53,091 bases of DNA from Methylobacterium sp. (GCA_013823325.1 PNLY01000030.1:1-53091), one strand, 5' to 3'. Counted from the first letter of the stretch, positions 1 to 9,430 are shown. The notes: generated from the letters alone by a model not told the origin. Numbers and translations are program-made.

Positions 1-522
1 CTGGCCAAGCTCGCCGGCGGCGTCGCGGTCATCCGCGTCGGCGGCGCGACCGAGGTCGAGGTCAAGGAGAAGAAGGACCGCGTCGACGATGCTCTGAACG
101 CCACCCGCGCCGCGGTGGAGGAGGGCATCCTGCCGGGCGGCGGTATCGCTCTGCTAAGGGCGATCAAGGCGCTGGAGGGCTTGGCGCCCGTCAATGACGA
201 CCAGAAGACCGGGGTCGAGATCGTCCGCAAGGCAATTGCAGCTCCGGCCAAGCAGATCGTCGAGAACGCCGGCGATGACGGCGCTGTGATTGTCGGCAAG
301 CTGCTGGAGGCGAGCGACTACAACCAGGGCTATGACGCACAGACGGGAACTTATGGCGATCTGGTCAAGGCCGGCATCATCGATCCGACCAAGGTCGTGC
401 GCACGGCGATTCAAGACGCGGCTTCGGTCGCCGGCCTGCTGATCACCACCGAGGCGATGATCGCCGAGCTGCCGAAGAAGGAAGCGGCGCCGGCGATGCC
501 GGCTGGTGGTATGGACTACTGA
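1..522 (+). CDS. groEL: Chaperonin GroEL, C-terminal part (5' end outside window)
   Basis: The reading frame is open from base 1 and encodes the last 173 residues of a 60-kDa chaperonin, the ring-forming ATP-dependent folding machine of the cytoplasm. It begins with the conserved apical-to-equatorial stretch [15 protein letters not shown], followed by [20 protein letters not shown] and the equatorial nucleotide-site segment [13 protein letters not shown]. The C-terminus ends in a short [12 protein letters not shown] tail, a variant of the usual Gly-Met-rich tail that projects into the cavity. The start and groES are outside the window. A strong hairpin follows directly. Whether this is the main groEL copy or a paralogue cannot be told from the tail alone. 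Confidence 0.97.
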   Translation: MAKLAGGVAVIRVGGATEVEVKEKKDRVDDALNATRAAVEEGILPGGGIALLRAIKALEGLAPVNDDQKTGVEIVRKAIAAPAKQIVENAGDDGAVIVGKLLEASDYNQGYDAQTGTYGDLVKAGIIDPTKVVRTAIQDAASVAGLLITTEAMIAELPKKEAAPAMPAGGMDY

Positions 523-530
523 TTCCTGCG

Positions 531-557
531 CGAGGCCCGGAGCGAATCCGGGCCTCG
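531..557 (+). terminator. Rho-independent-type terminator after groEL
   Basis: A perfect 11-bp stem (531-541 with 547-557) encloses the 5-nt loop GCGAA and begins 8 nt after the groEL stop. It is followed by TTGTCC, so the U-tract is short. Position and stem strength make it the likely end of the groESL transcript. The remaining bases to 793 show no gene that I can support. Confidence 0.75.
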
Positions 558-793
558 TTGTCCAGCCTGTCTTCGCCATCCTCCAGAAACGGCGGTTCAG
601 CCGCATGTCCTCGCGGCCCCGCGCTTTCATTGTCGAGGCTTCGCAGAATTCGACGAGGTCTTGCTGATGAAAATCGCTCAGACTTCCTCCGCTTGCCGAC
701 GCTGTCCATTCTCTGGCCACGCCCGGATCAAACCGGGCGCCGCTCTTTTGAGGGGACCTCGAGCCCTGGAAACGGGCCGTGCGCCCGCGCCGA

Positions 794-1693
794 TCAGTCC
801 CAGCGATCCCAGTAGGGCGGATCCCCGAAGCTGCGGCGCAGGCTGTCGGCCAAGGCGCGGATCTTCGCCGAAGCGCCGTGATCGCGGGCATAGGTGATGA
901 ACAACTCCGCGCCTTCGCTTTCGGCTCCGACATCGAGCGGCACCAGTGTGCCGCTCGTGACGCTGCCGTGCAGCAGGAAGGTCGGCAGCAGCGCGATCCC
1001 CAGGCCCGCGGCGGCGGCATCGCGCATGACGAGGCCGTTGTTGACCCGTAGCGCGGCCTTCGGCCGGACCACCGACCAGCCATGCCCCGTCGCGAACCGC
1101 CAGTCGCCCTCGCGGTTCGCATAGAGAACGCCGCGATGCTGGGCGAGCTCGGCGAGGGAGCGCGGATTGCCGTGCTCTGCCAGGTAGGCCGGGGAGGCCA
1201 CCAGCAAGCGGCGGCTGACCGCCAGCCTCCTGGCGATCTGCCGGGTATCGCCGACGGCGCCGTGCCGGAGAACCGCGTCGAAGCCTCCGGCCATCGCGTC
1301 GACGAAACGATCGTCGAGTTCCAGCGAGACGTCGATCTCGCGATGCTGCGCGATGAACGTATTCAAGGCGGGGCCGAGATGGAGGATGCCGAAGCTGACC
1401 GGAGCCGATAGCCGCAGCGGGCCCGCCAATGTCCCGCTGCGCGCCGCGAGCTCAGCCGAAGCCTCCTGCGCCTCGCGCAGGATGCGCTGGGCCCGCGGCA
1501 GGAACATGTGCCCGCCCTCGGTCAGCGAGAGCTTGCGGGTCGTCCGCTGGATCAGCCGGTTGCCGAGGGAACGTTCGAGCTCGGCCAGGCGCTCACTGAC
1601 GACGGATTTGGCCAGGCCGAGGCGCCGCGACGCCGCACTGATCGAGCCGGCTTCGGCCGTGGCGACGAAAGCGGCGATTCCGTCGAACTTCAT
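794..1693 (-). CDS. LysR-family transcriptional regulator
   Basis: This 299-residue protein has the length and layout of a LysR regulator. An N-terminal winged helix-turn-helix (about residues 1-60, with FVATAEAGSISAASRRLGLA and LERSLGNRLIQRTTRKLSLT) is followed by a substrate-binding-like effector domain (about 90-295). It is the subgroup with a short linker typical of regulators of neighbouring dehydrogenases. It is divergent from the BdcA-like SDR gene at 1810 with a 116-nt shared intergenic region, the usual arrangement for a LysR regulator and its target. The effector is unknown. E. coli bdcA is instead paired with a TetR regulator (BdcR). Confidence 0.93.
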   Translation of the reverse strand: MKFDGIAAFVATAEAGSISAASRRLGLAKSVVSERLAELERSLGNRLIQRTTRKLSLTEGGHMFLPRAQRILREAQEASAELAARSGTLAGPLRLSAPVSFGILHLGPALNTFIAQHREIDVSLELDDRFVDAMAGGFDAVLRHGAVGDTRQIARRLAVSRRLLVASPAYLAEHGNPRSLAELAQHRGVLYANREGDWRFATGHGWSVVRPKAALRVNNGLVMRDAAAAGLGIALLPTFLLHGSVTSGTLVPLDVGAESEGAELFITYARDHGASAKIRALADSLRRSFGDPPYWDRWD

Positions 1694-1718
1694 CGTTCGG
1701 AAAATCCGGCGTTAAATT

Positions 1719-1732
1719 TCGGAGTTATCCGA
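1719..1732. promoter_or_regulatory. Possible LysR operator dyad
   Basis: TCGGAGTTATCCGA is a perfect 5-bp dyad with a 4-nt centre in the divergent LysR/SDR intergenic region. LysR boxes are usually T-N11-A; this one is T-N12-A, so the match is imperfect and the call rests mainly on position. Confidence 0.3.
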
Positions 1733-1809
1733 CTAGCCCGAACAATATCCCGGGCGCATCTGTCGGTCCAGAAGGCACGGGTGCCGCGCGACAGGTCTGG
1801 AGACGGGTC

Positions 1810-2523
1810 ATGACTGATTTCACCGGAAAGAATGTGCTGGTCCTTGGCGGCAGCCGCGGGATCGGGGCTGCGATCGTGCGGCGCTTCGCCAAGGGGGGCG
1901 GCAGGGTCGCCTTCACCTATGCCGGCTCGAAGGATGCGGCGGACGCGCTGGCGGCCGAGACCGGCGCCGAGGCGATCCGCGCCGACAGCGTCAACCGGGC
2001 GGAGCTGATCGCGACGGTTGCCGGCCGCGGCGCGCTCGACGTGCTCGTCATCAATGCCGGCACGCTGGTGCTGGGCGATCCCCTGACCCTCGATGCCGAC
2101 AGCGTCGACCGGATGATCGACGTCAATGTCCGGGCGCCCTATCACGCCTCGGTCGAGGCGGCCCGGACGATGAAAGACAATGGCCGGATCATCGTGATCG
2201 GATCGGTCAATGCCGACCGGATGCCGTTCGCGGGCGGCGCCGCCTACGCCCTGACCAAGTCGGCGATGCAGGGAATGGTGCGCGGCCTCGCCCGCGACTT
2301 CGGCAATCGCGGCATCACCGTGAACAGCATTCAGCCCGGCCCGACCGACAGCGACATGAACCCGGCCGAAGGGCCGATGGCGGCGACGATGCACAGCTTC
2401 ATGGCGATCAAGCGCCATGCCCGGGCCGACGAGATCGCCGAACTCGCAGCCTATGTCGCCGGCCCCCATGGCGCGATGATCACAGGCTCGATGCAGACCA
2501 TCGATGGCGGTTTCGGAGCGTGA
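1810..2523 (+). CDS. bdcA: BdcA-like short-chain dehydrogenase/reductase
   Basis: The 237-residue protein is a classical SDR. It has a Rossmann Gly motif GGSRGIG (residues 13-19), NAG at 82-84, catalytic Ser132, and a Y-x-x-x-K pair at Tyr146/Lys150. Beyond the fold, several blocks (FTGKNVLVLGGSRGIGAAIV, APYHASVEAAR, GSVNADRMP, MAIKRH, and the TIDGGFGA end) closely resemble E. coli BdcA (YjgI) as I remember it, a protein linked to c-di-GMP binding and biofilm dispersal. The substrate, if any, is unknown. The gene is divergent from a LysR regulator, which is the likely control. Family assignment is strong; the BdcA-specific role is inference. Confidence 0.85.
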   Translation: MTDFTGKNVLVLGGSRGIGAAIVRRFAKGGGRVAFTYAGSKDAADALAAETGAEAIRADSVNRAELIATVAGRGALDVLVINAGTLVLGDPLTLDADSVDRMIDVNVRAPYHASVEAARTMKDNGRIIVIGSVNADRMPFAGGAAYALTKSAMQGMVRGLARDFGNRGITVNSIQPGPTDSDMNPAEGPMAATMHSFMAIKRHARADEIAELAAYVAGPHGAMITGSMQTIDGGFGA

Positions 2524-2670
2524 GCGACTATGCGCAAGGACAGCCAGGACGAGCCTTGCATTGAAGCGGAATCGGGCCAATCCAATAGACGGTTCATATC
2601 GCCGCGCAGTGTCTGATCGGCGCTTTGCTGCGATCTGACGGTCATCACAGCGCAAAGGTGTCAGGCTCAG

Positions 2671-3588
2671 ATGGACCGCTTCGATGCGATGCAGGTTTTG
2701 CTGGCGGTGGTCGATGCCGGCAGCTTGTCGGCCGGCAGCCGCAAGCTGAACGCGCCGCTGCCGAGCGTCAGCCGGAAGGTCGCGGAGCTCGAGCGCCATC
2801 TCGGCACGCGCCTCCTGGTCCGGACCAGCCGCAATATCCAGCTTACCGATGCGGGGCGCGACTATGTCGAGGCCGCCCGCCAGATCATGGCGCAGCTCGA
2901 TGACGCCGAGCAGCGGGCCTCGGGCGAATACGAGGAGCCACGCGGCGTCCTGACCGTCACCATGCCGATCTCGTTCGGCCATGACCACGTGCTGCCGCTC
3001 GCCTATGATTTCCTGACCGAGCATCCGCGGATCAGGCTGAACGTGCTCTGCCTCGACCGCGCCGTGAACCTGGTCGACGAACATGTCGACGTCGGCATCA
3101 GGCTGGGCGAGCTTGCGGACGGCACGCTTCATGCGGTCAAGCTCGGCGAGTTCGGCTTCGTGACCTGCGCCAGCCCGGACTATCTGAAGCGCAAGGGCCA
3201 TCCGGCGCGGCCGGAGGACCTCGCCGGCCATGACGGCGTGGTTTTCGGGCATATCAGCCAGCCGGGCTGGACCTATCATCGGGACGGTCTCAGGCTGGAC
3301 GTGCAGCCGGATGTCCGGATCCGGGCGAACACGGCCACCGCAGCCCTTGCCGCCGCCTTGCGCGGGGCCGGCATCATCCGCGCTCCCCGCCATCAGGTCG
3401 CCGGGGACCTGCGATCGGGCGCGCTGGTTGCCCTGTTAGACGCCTATGAGGGACAGCTCTTCCCGGTCCACCTGATCTATGCGCGTCAGGGCCTTCTGCC
3501 GCTCAAGGTGCGGGTGTTCATCGACTGGATGGTGCCGCGATTGCGGCGGGCCTTGAGAGACCTCGCCGCTGCCCCACGCGACGGCTGA
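2671..3588 (+). CDS. LysR-family transcriptional regulator
   Basis: A second LysR regulator of 305 residues. The winged helix-turn-helix covers about residues 1-60 (MDRFDAMQVLLAVVDAGSLS and LERHLGTRLLVRTSRNIQLT), followed by a substrate-binding domain with VDVGIRLGEL and the C-terminal FIDWMVPRL common in the DsdC/PecT-like cluster. It lies 147 nt after the SDR gene on the same strand and converges on the MaoC gene (19-nt gap). No obvious divergent partner exists, so its target is not evident. The start ATG at 2671 has only a weak ribosome site (CAGGCTCAG). Confidence 0.92.
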   Translation: MDRFDAMQVLLAVVDAGSLSAGSRKLNAPLPSVSRKVAELERHLGTRLLVRTSRNIQLTDAGRDYVEAARQIMAQLDDAEQRASGEYEEPRGVLTVTMPISFGHDHVLPLAYDFLTEHPRIRLNVLCLDRAVNLVDEHVDVGIRLGELADGTLHAVKLGEFGFVTCASPDYLKRKGHPARPEDLAGHDGVVFGHISQPGWTYHRDGLRLDVQPDVRIRANTATAALAAALRGAGIIRAPRHQVAGDLRSGALVALLDAYEGQLFPVHLIYARQGLLPLKVRVFIDWMVPRLRRALRDLAAAPRDG

Positions 3589-3607
3589 CCGGGGGGCATC
3601 CGCTCGC

Positions 3608-4057
3608 TCAGGCCGCGAGCCGGCGGTAGACGACCAGCTTCGCGGTCAGGATCTGCAGGACGTCGCCGCGCTGGTTGAGCGTCCTGCTGACGATGGTGGC
3701 GATCCCGCGATCGGGGCGCGAGCGCGAGGGCACGATCTCCTTCACCTCGCTCTCGACATGCAGGATGTCGCCCGGACGCGTCGGGGCCGGCCACTGGATC
3801 TCGCCGCCGGCGCCGATGATGCCGTCGGCGAGCGGCAGGCCCGACTCGACGTTCAGGCGCATGGTGATCGCAGCGGTATGCCAGCCGCTGGCGGCGAGGC
3901 CGCCGAACAGCGTGTCTTTCGCCGCCTCATGGTCGAGGTGGAACGGCTGCGGATCGAAGGCGCTGGCGAAAGCCTTGATCTGCTGCTCGTCGAGCTCATG
4001 CGAGCCGCTGACGAATGTCTGCCCCGCGTGGAGATCCTCGAGATAGAACTTGGTCAT
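3608..4057 (-). CDS. MaoC-family hydratase (hot-dog fold)
   Basis: At 149 residues it has the usual length of a single-domain MaoC/(R)-specific enoyl-CoA hydratase-like protein. The family pattern is visible: an N-terminal FYLEDLHAGQTF, then the hydratase segment AFASAFDPQPFHLDHEAA in which Asp and His supply the catalytic pair, and a long central helix near GWHTAAITMRL. The likely reaction is hydration or dehydration of an acyl-CoA or related thioester in the cytoplasm. It is 46 nt downstream of the SDR gene on the same strand, so the two may act together on a fatty-acyl or xenobiotic substrate, which is inference. Confidence 0.9.
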   Translation of the reverse strand: MTKFYLEDLHAGQTFVSGSHELDEQQIKAFASAFDPQPFHLDHEAAKDTLFGGLAASGWHTAAITMRLNVESGLPLADGIIGAGGEIQWPAPTRPGDILHVESEVKEIVPSRSRPDRGIATIVSRTLNQRGDVLQILTAKLVVYRRLAA

Positions 4058-4103
4058 TGTCCAAACACCTCGTCCTCGATGCCGTGGTCGCCTGGCCCGA
4101 CGG

Positions 4104-4901
4104 TCAGGCCGCGGCGCGATAGCGGGGGGCGGGGCTGGCCACCGAGAGCTTGCCGACCATCGCCTGCCGGGCGGCTTCGTAGGCGTCGAAGAGCGCGCCG
4201 TCCTGCAGCGAGGGGATGGTGGCGAATTCGCCGCGGTCGAGGCCGGTGAGGGCGGCGTCGACGAGGTCCTCGCTGCGCATCACGATCTCGCTCGGAAGAT
4301 GCTCGATGGGGCGGCCTGCGATCGCCCAGAACTCGGTCGCGGTCGCGCCGGGCAGCACGACCTGCACGGTGACGCCGGTGCCGGCGAGTTCGTGCTGCAG
4401 GTTCTGGCTGAAGGCGAGGACGAAGGCCTTGCTGCCGCCGTAGACGCCGTTCAGCAGTTCGGGGTTGATGGCGACGACCGAGGCGAGGTTGACGATCGTC
4501 CCGGCGCGGCGGGCGATGAACTGCGGGACGATCGCATAGGTCAGGCGGGTCAGCGCCGTGACGTTGAGCGCGATCAGCGAGGTCATCTTGTCGACATCGG
4601 AGTCGACGAGCTTCAGCGCGCCGCCGAGGCCGGCATTGTTGACGAGCAGGGTGATGTCCGGGGTCTCCCGCAGGAAGGCCTCGACGCGGGCGAGATCCGA
4701 GGCGTTGGCCAGATCCGCAGGCAGGATGTCGACCTTGCGGCCGGTCTTGGCGCCGATCCGCTCGGCGACGGCGGCCAGCTTGTCGGCGCTGCGTGCGACC
4801 AGGACGAGATCATAGCCCCGCCTGGCCAGACGGTCGGCATAGACCGCCCCGATGCCGCTCGATGCGCCGGTGACGACGGCAGTTCCCAATGTGTCGGACA
4901 T
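4104..4901 (-). CDS. Short-chain dehydrogenase/reductase
   Basis: A 265-residue classical SDR with TGASSGIG (residues 11-18) for NADP(H), NNAG at 88-91, Ser141, and Tyr154-x-x-x-Lys158 (YGGSK). It is close in style to DltE/YqjQ-like reductases, but the substrate is unknown. I chose the ATG at 4901 because it has a good ribosome site (GAGGAGAG, 5-6 nt upstream) and starts directly before the Rossmann fold. The frame stays open to 5081, but that extension resembles no SDR. It is probably transcribed with the MaoC gene downstream. Confidence 0.9.
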   Translation of the reverse strand: MSDTLGTAVVTGASSGIGAVYADRLARRGYDLVLVARSADKLAAVAERIGAKTGRKVDILPADLANASDLARVEAFLRETPDITLLVNNAGLGGALKLVDSDVDKMTSLIALNVTALTRLTYAIVPQFIARRAGTIVNLASVVAINPELLNGVYGGSKAFVLAFSQNLQHELAGTGVTVQVVLPGATATEFWAIAGRPIEHLPSEIVMRSEDLVDAALTGLDRGEFATIPSLQDGALFDAYEAARQAMVGKLSVASPAPRYRAAA

Positions 4902-5121
4902 GTTTGCTCTCCTCGTTAATCTAGCGGCGACGCAGAGGGGCGCGCCGTGATGGGAGCAAGTTAGGCCTGCCGGACCGCGCCCAGCAGCCAGCGAGAATGA
5001 AAGCCAGCCTCTCAAAACGCAGAGGAGGCGGGGGAGGGCAGCTCGTCGCGACTCGGGACCATGTCTGTTCGGGATTCGCATCGACCTCAGGAGGGCGACG
5101 TTGATGTCGAGCCGACTATTT

Positions 5122-5133
5122 GAGACCGGTCTC
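5122..5133. repeat. Perfect 12-bp palindrome
   Basis: GAGACCGGTCTC is self-complementary over 12 bp. It lies 283 nt before fdnG and could be a dimeric regulator site; no regulator is identified. Confidence 0.45.
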
Positions 5134-5187
5134 TCAGCAGACTTTATAGGGTCATCATCCCGTCCCCAGCGGAATAGTCACTGCGCG

Positions 5188-5205
5188 GTCTTCAGAACTG
5201 AAGAC
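5188..5205. repeat. Inverted repeat with 8-bp arms
   Basis: GTCTTCAG and CTGAAGAC flank a 2-nt centre, giving an 18-bp near-perfect palindrome. It lies in the control region of the fdn operon and is a candidate operator of unknown protein. Confidence 0.45.
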
Positions 5206-5250
5206 GGTCTGCCAAGTCAGTGGCGCCATTTTGCCTGGGCCGTGAGCGCC

Positions 5251-5281
5251 GCAATACAGTTTTGTTGCAGTGCAGTATTGC
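5251..5281. repeat. Inverted repeat with 7-bp arms and 17-nt spacer
   Basis: GCAATAC (5251-5257) and GTATTGC (5275-5281) are perfectly complementary around a 17-nt spacer that itself holds a tandem TGCAGTGCAG. The centre-to-centre spacing is about 24 bp, roughly two helical turns, as seen for sites of dimeric activators. Confidence 0.45.
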
Positions 5282-5341
5282 CCCTGTGCCGTTCCATCGC
5301 ACCGCATACCATTGTTTAGGCGCACCTGCCAAAGTGTCGCC

Positions 5342-5370
5342 TTGACGCCGGACTCCCAGAGTCTCACTAT
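5342..5370 (+). promoter_or_regulatory. Candidate sigma70-type promoter for the fdn operon
   Basis: TTGACG at 5342-5347 and CACTAT at 5365-5370 are separated by 17 nt. The -35 is strong and the -10 is weak. It would give a leader of about 40 nt before the fdnG ATG at 5416. Confidence 0.35.
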
Positions 5371-5415
5371 TCCAAATTGAGAGAATGGCGACATGCGCCC
5401 TCTGGGAGGTATGAG

Positions 5416-8400
5416 ATGCTGAAGGAGCTATCACGCCGCCAATTTTTAGCAGCGGGAGGGGCCGGATTGGCCGGCTCGGCCATCGCTGCACTCGGCTTCG
5501 GCGGGCCGGAAGAGGCGCTCGCCCAGGCGGTGCGCCCGTTCAGGCTGGCGCAGACCACCGAGACGCGGAACACCTGTCCGTACTGCTCCGTCGCCTGCGG
5601 CGTCATCATGTACAGCCTGGGCGACAAGTCCAAGAACGCCCATGCCGCCGTCGTCCATATCGAGGGCGATCCGGATCATCCGACCAATCGCGGCACGCTC
5701 TGCCCCAAGGGCGCGGCGTTGCTCGACTTCGTCCATGCCGAGACCCGCACCAAGTTCCCGCAATATCGCGGCCCCGGCGAACGGGAGTTCCGCCGCATCG
5801 GCTGGAGCGAGGCGCTCGATCGAATCGCCCGGCTGATGAAGGACGATCGCGACAAGAACTTCGTCGCGACCAACCAGGACGGGGTGACCGTCAACCGCTG
5901 GCTGACCACCGGCTTCCTGGCCGCTTCGGCGACCACCAACGAAACCGCCTTCCTGACCTACAAGACGGTGCGAAGTCTCGGGATATTGGCGTTCGACAAC
6001 CAGGCGCGCGTTTGACACGGACCGACGGTGGCCAGTCTGGCCCCAACATTCGGTCGCGGTGCGATGACCAACTCCTGGACGGACATCAAGAACACCGACC
6101 TCGTCATCGTCATGGGCGGCAACGCCGCCGAGGCGCATCCGTGCGGCTTCAAATGGGTCACTGAGGCGAAGGCCCAGCGTGGCGCCAAGCTGATCGTCGT
6201 CGATCCGCGCTTCACGCGCACGGCCTCGGTGGCGGATTTCTATGCGCCGATCCGGCAGGGCACCGACATCGCCTTCCTGCTCGGGGTGATCAAGTACTGC
6301 ATCGAGAACGACAAGATCCAGCACGACTATGTGCGCGCCTTCACCAACGCGCCCTATATCGTGAAGGACGGCTTCAGCTATCAGGACGGCCTTTTCTCGG
6401 GCTATGACGAGGCCAAGCGCGACTACGACCGCGCCAGCTGGGAATATGAGCTCGGTCCGGACGGCTATGTGCAGGTCGACGAGACCCTGCAGAATCCGCG
6501 CTGCGTCTACCAGCTGCTGAAGCAGCATGTCGCGGCCTATACGCCGGAAATGGTCGAGCGCATCTGCGGCACGCCCAAGGACAAGTACCTGGCGATCTGC
6601 AAGATGATCTCGGAGTGCTCGGCGCGCGACAAAACGATGACGTCGATGTACGCGCTCGGCTGGACCCAGCACTCGAAGGGCGCGCAGAACATCCGCACCA
6701 TGGCGATGGTGCAGTTGCTGCTCGGCAATATCGGCGTGCGCGGCGGCGGCATGAACGCCTTGCGCGGCCACTCCAACATCCAGGGGCTGACCGATATCGG
6801 CCTGATGTCGGACCTGATCCCGGGCTATCTGGCGATCCCGAAGGACAGGGAGCCCGATTTCGCCGCCTATATGTCGACGCGCGGCTTCAAGCCGCTGCGG
6901 CCGAACCAGATGAGCTATTGGCAGAACTACAGGAAGTTCATGGTGAGCTTCCTGAAGTCGATGTGGGGCCCGGCGGCGACGGCGGAGAACGACTTCGCCT
7001 ATCAGTGGCTGCCGAAGCTCGACGTGTCCGGCTACGACATGCTGCGCACCTTCGACCTGATGCACCAGGGCAAGGTCAACGGCTATTTCTGCCAGGGCTT
7101 CAACCCGCTGCTGTCCGCGCCGAACCGCGGCAAGATCACGGCGGCGCTGTCGAAGCTGAAGTTCCTGGTGGTGATGGACCCGCTGCAGACGGAGACGTCG
7201 CGCTTCTGGAAGGACGAAGGCGTCCACAACGACGTCAAGCCGGAGTCGATCAAGACCGAGGTCTTCGAGCTGCCGACGACCTGCTTCGCCGAGGACGAGG
7301 GCTCGCTGGTCAATTCCGGCCGCTGGCTGCAATGGCACTGGCCGGGGCAGGAGCCTCCCGGCGAGGCGAAGACCGACACCTGGATCATGGCGCAGCTGCA
7401 ACTGCGGCTGCGCGAGCTCTACAAGAAGGAGGGCGGGGCCTTCCCCGACCCGATCGTCAACCTGCACTGGCCTTATCGCGATCCGCAGGACCCGCAGCCC
7501 GACGAGATCGCCAGGGAGCTGAACGGCTACGTCGTCTCGACCGTCACCGACCCGGCCGATCCGAGCAAGGTGCTGCTGGAGAAGGGCAAGCAGGTCGACA
7601 CCTTCGGCCAATTGCGCGACGACGGCTCGACCGCCTGCGGCTGCTGGATCTATTCCGGCTGCTGGACCGAGCGGGGCAACATGATGGCCCGCCGCGACAC
7701 CAACGATCCCGGCAATACCGGGGCCTATTCGAACTGGGCCTTCTCCTGGCCGGCCAACCGGCGCATCCTCTACAACCGCGCCTCGGCCGACCTCGACGGC
7801 AAGGCCTGGGATCCCAAGCGCAAGCTGATCGAATGGAACGGCACGGCCTGGACAGGATACGACGTGCCGGACATCGCGGTGAACGCCAAGCCGAGGGATG
7901 TCGGCCCGTTCATCATGAACCCGGAAGGATCGGCCCGCCTGTTCGCCCGCGGCCTGATGCGGGACGGCCCGTTCCCGGCGCATTACGAGCCGTTCGAAAG
8001 CCCGGTGGTCAACCTGATGGCGCCCAAGATCCGAGGCAACCCGGCTGCGCGCATCTTCAAGGACGACCTCGCCGCGCTCGGGACTTCCGACAAGTTCCCG
8101 TATGCGGCGACCTCCTACCGCCTGACCGAGCACTTCCACTTCTGGACCAAGCACGTCTGGGTCAATGCGGTGCTGCAGCCGGAGTTCTTCGTCGAGATCA
8201 GCGAGCAACTCGCGGCGGAGAAGAACATCCAGAAAGGCGGCTGGGTGAAGGTCTCCTCCAATCGCGGCTCGGTCTACGCCAAGGCGGTGGTGACCAAGCG
8301 CATCAAGCCGCTGATCTGCGACGGCAAGACCGTCCATGTCGTCGGCATCCCGCTCCACTGGGGCTTCACCGGTGCGGCACGCAAGGGCTTCGGCCCGAAC

Positions 8401-8499
8401 AGCCTCACCCCGTTCGTCGGCGACGCCAACACCGATACGCCAGAGTTCAAGGCGTTCCTGGTGAATGTCGAGCCGTCCAACGGACCGGCGGTCAGCTAG
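5416..8499 (+). CDS. fdnG: Formate dehydrogenase-N major subunit, selenocysteine-containing, Tat-exported
   Basis: The gene reads through an in-frame TGA at 6013-6015, which is selenocysteine 200; the flanking residues [20 protein letters not shown] match the FdnG/FdoG active site. The product has 1027 residues, the usual length for the catalytic subunit. A twin-arginine signal ([18 protein letters not shown], Arg7-Arg8) sends it to the periplasm with its partner. Cys54, Cys57, Cys61 and Cys96 bind a 4Fe-4S cluster, and the rest binds bis-molybdopterin guanine dinucleotide. It oxidises formate to CO2. The ATG at 5416 has GGGAGGT just upstream and places the RR motif correctly; the frame is open back to 5377. 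An automatic annotation that stops at TGA would wrongly split it into two proteins. Confidence 0.97.
6013..6054 (+). promoter_or_regulatory. SECIS element (bacterial Sec insertion hairpin) with UGA Sec codon
   Basis: Starting at the UGA, a hairpin forms with apical stem GGCC/GGCC (6030-6033 with 6039-6042) and loop AGUCU (6034-6038). A single U (6029) bulges out, two G-C pairs lie below it (6027-6028 with 6043-6044), and ACCG/CGGT pair at the base (6021-6024 with 6051-6054). The loop and bulged U match the features that E. coli SelB recognises in the fdhF and fdnG mRNAs. The hairpin is also coding sequence. Confidence 0.9.
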
Positions 8500-8509
8500 G
8501 GAGGCGGCG

Positions 8510-9430
8510 ATGGCAGGATTGCAGAGTCAGGACTTCGCCCGCATCTCGGCCACGAATTTCCGGCCGCCCGACGTTCGCCACGACCTCGAGGTGGCGAAGC
8601 TCATCGACGTCTCCAAGTGCATCGGCTGCAAGGCCTGCCAGTCGGCGTGCCTGGAGTGGAACAACCTGCGCGAGGAAATCGGCATCAACCGGGGCGTCTA
8701 CGACAATCCGCACGACCTGACGCCGAACACCTGGACGCTGATGCGGTTCACCGAATGGGAGAACCCGCAGAGCGGCAATCTCGAATGGCTGATCCGCAAG
8801 GATGGCTGCATGCATTGCGCCGATCCGGGCTGCCTCAAGGCCTGCCCTTCGCCCGGCGCGATCGTCCAGTACAACAACGGCATCGTCGACTTCGTCTCGG
8901 AGAACTGCATCGGCTGCGGCTATTGCGTGAAGGGCTGCCCCTTCAACATCCCGCGCATCAGCCAGGCCGATCACAAGGCCTATAAGTGCACGCTGTGTTC
9001 CGACCGCGTCTCGGTCGGCCAGGCGCCGGCCTGCGCCAAGGCCTGCCCGACCGGCGCGATCGTATTCGGAACCAAGAAGGCGATGCTGGACTACGCGGAA
9101 ACGCGGCTCACCGATCTCAAGTCGCGAGGCTTCAAGAATGCCGGCATCTACGATCCGCCCGGCGTCGGCGGCACCCATGTGATGTATGTGCTGCATCACG
9201 CCGACCAGCCGCAGCTCTATGCCGGCCTGCCGCAGAACCCGCGGATCAGCCAGGTGGTCGAACTGTGGAAGGGGCTGACCAAATATGCCGGCATGGCGGC
9301 GGTCGGCTTCGCCGCCGCCTTCGCCTTCGTCCACGCGACGGTGGCCAGGCGCAACGACGTCAGCCGCGCCGAGGACCGCGAGGCCGAGCATCTGATCGAC
9401 GAGGAGGCCGCCCGTGGCCGTAAGGCGTGA
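8510..9430 (+). CDS. fdnH: Formate dehydrogenase-N iron-sulfur (beta) subunit
   Basis: The 306-residue protein carries four ferredoxin-type cysteine groups: [11 protein letters not shown] from Cys37, [26 protein letters not shown], and the CTLC...CAKACP group. It wires electrons from FdnG to the cytochrome b subunit. A single hydrophobic helix near residues 265-285 ([18 protein letters not shown]) anchors it in the membrane, as in E. coli FdnH. The ATG at 8510 was chosen for its AGGGAGG ribosome site, 10 nt after the fdnG stop; the longer frame from 8465 would overlap fdnG. Export is expected by riding with the Tat-bearing FdnG. Confidence 0.96.
   Translation: MAGLQSQDFARISATNFRPPDVRHDLEVAKLIDVSKCIGCKACQSACLEWNNLREEIGINRGVYDNPHDLTPNTWTLMRFTEWENPQSGNLEWLIRKDGCMHCADPGCLKACPSPGAIVQYNNGIVDFVSENCIGCGYCVKGCPFNIPRISQADHKAYKCTLCSDRVSVGQAPACAKACPTGAIVFGTKKAMLDYAETRLTDLKSRGFKNAGIYDPPGVGGTHVMYVLHHADQPQLYAGLPQNPRISQVVELWKGLTKYAGMAAVGFAAAFAFVHATVARRNDVSRAEDREAEHLIDEEAARGRKA

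Larger units (their letters stand above)
4902..5415. other. Intergenic region upstream of the formate dehydrogenase operon
   Basis: This 514-nt stretch holds no convincing gene. Its right part must contain the fdn promoter. It carries three separate inverted repeats (entries below) and is visibly less GC-rich from about 5110 to 5390 than its neighbours. Short open frames at 5101-5319 (+) and 5155-5394 (-) have unconvincing composition and no homology that I recognise. Confidence 0.6.

Noticed and set aside
5221..5235. Possible sigma54 promoter TGGCGC-CATT-TTGC upstream of fdnG (E. coli fdhF is sigma54-dependent)
   Set aside because: The spacer is 4 nt rather than 5, so the -24 GG and -12 GC are 11 instead of 12 nt apart; the -24 element is also inexact.
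6013..6015. fdnG as a pseudogene broken by a nonsense mutation
   Set aside because: The stop is TGA at the exact Sec position, with a SECIS element and the whole sel machinery next door.
5446..8358. 970-codon open frame on the minus strand opposite fdnG
   Set aside because: Antisense shadow of a GC-rich coding gene; Arg/His/Ala-rich composition and no family features.
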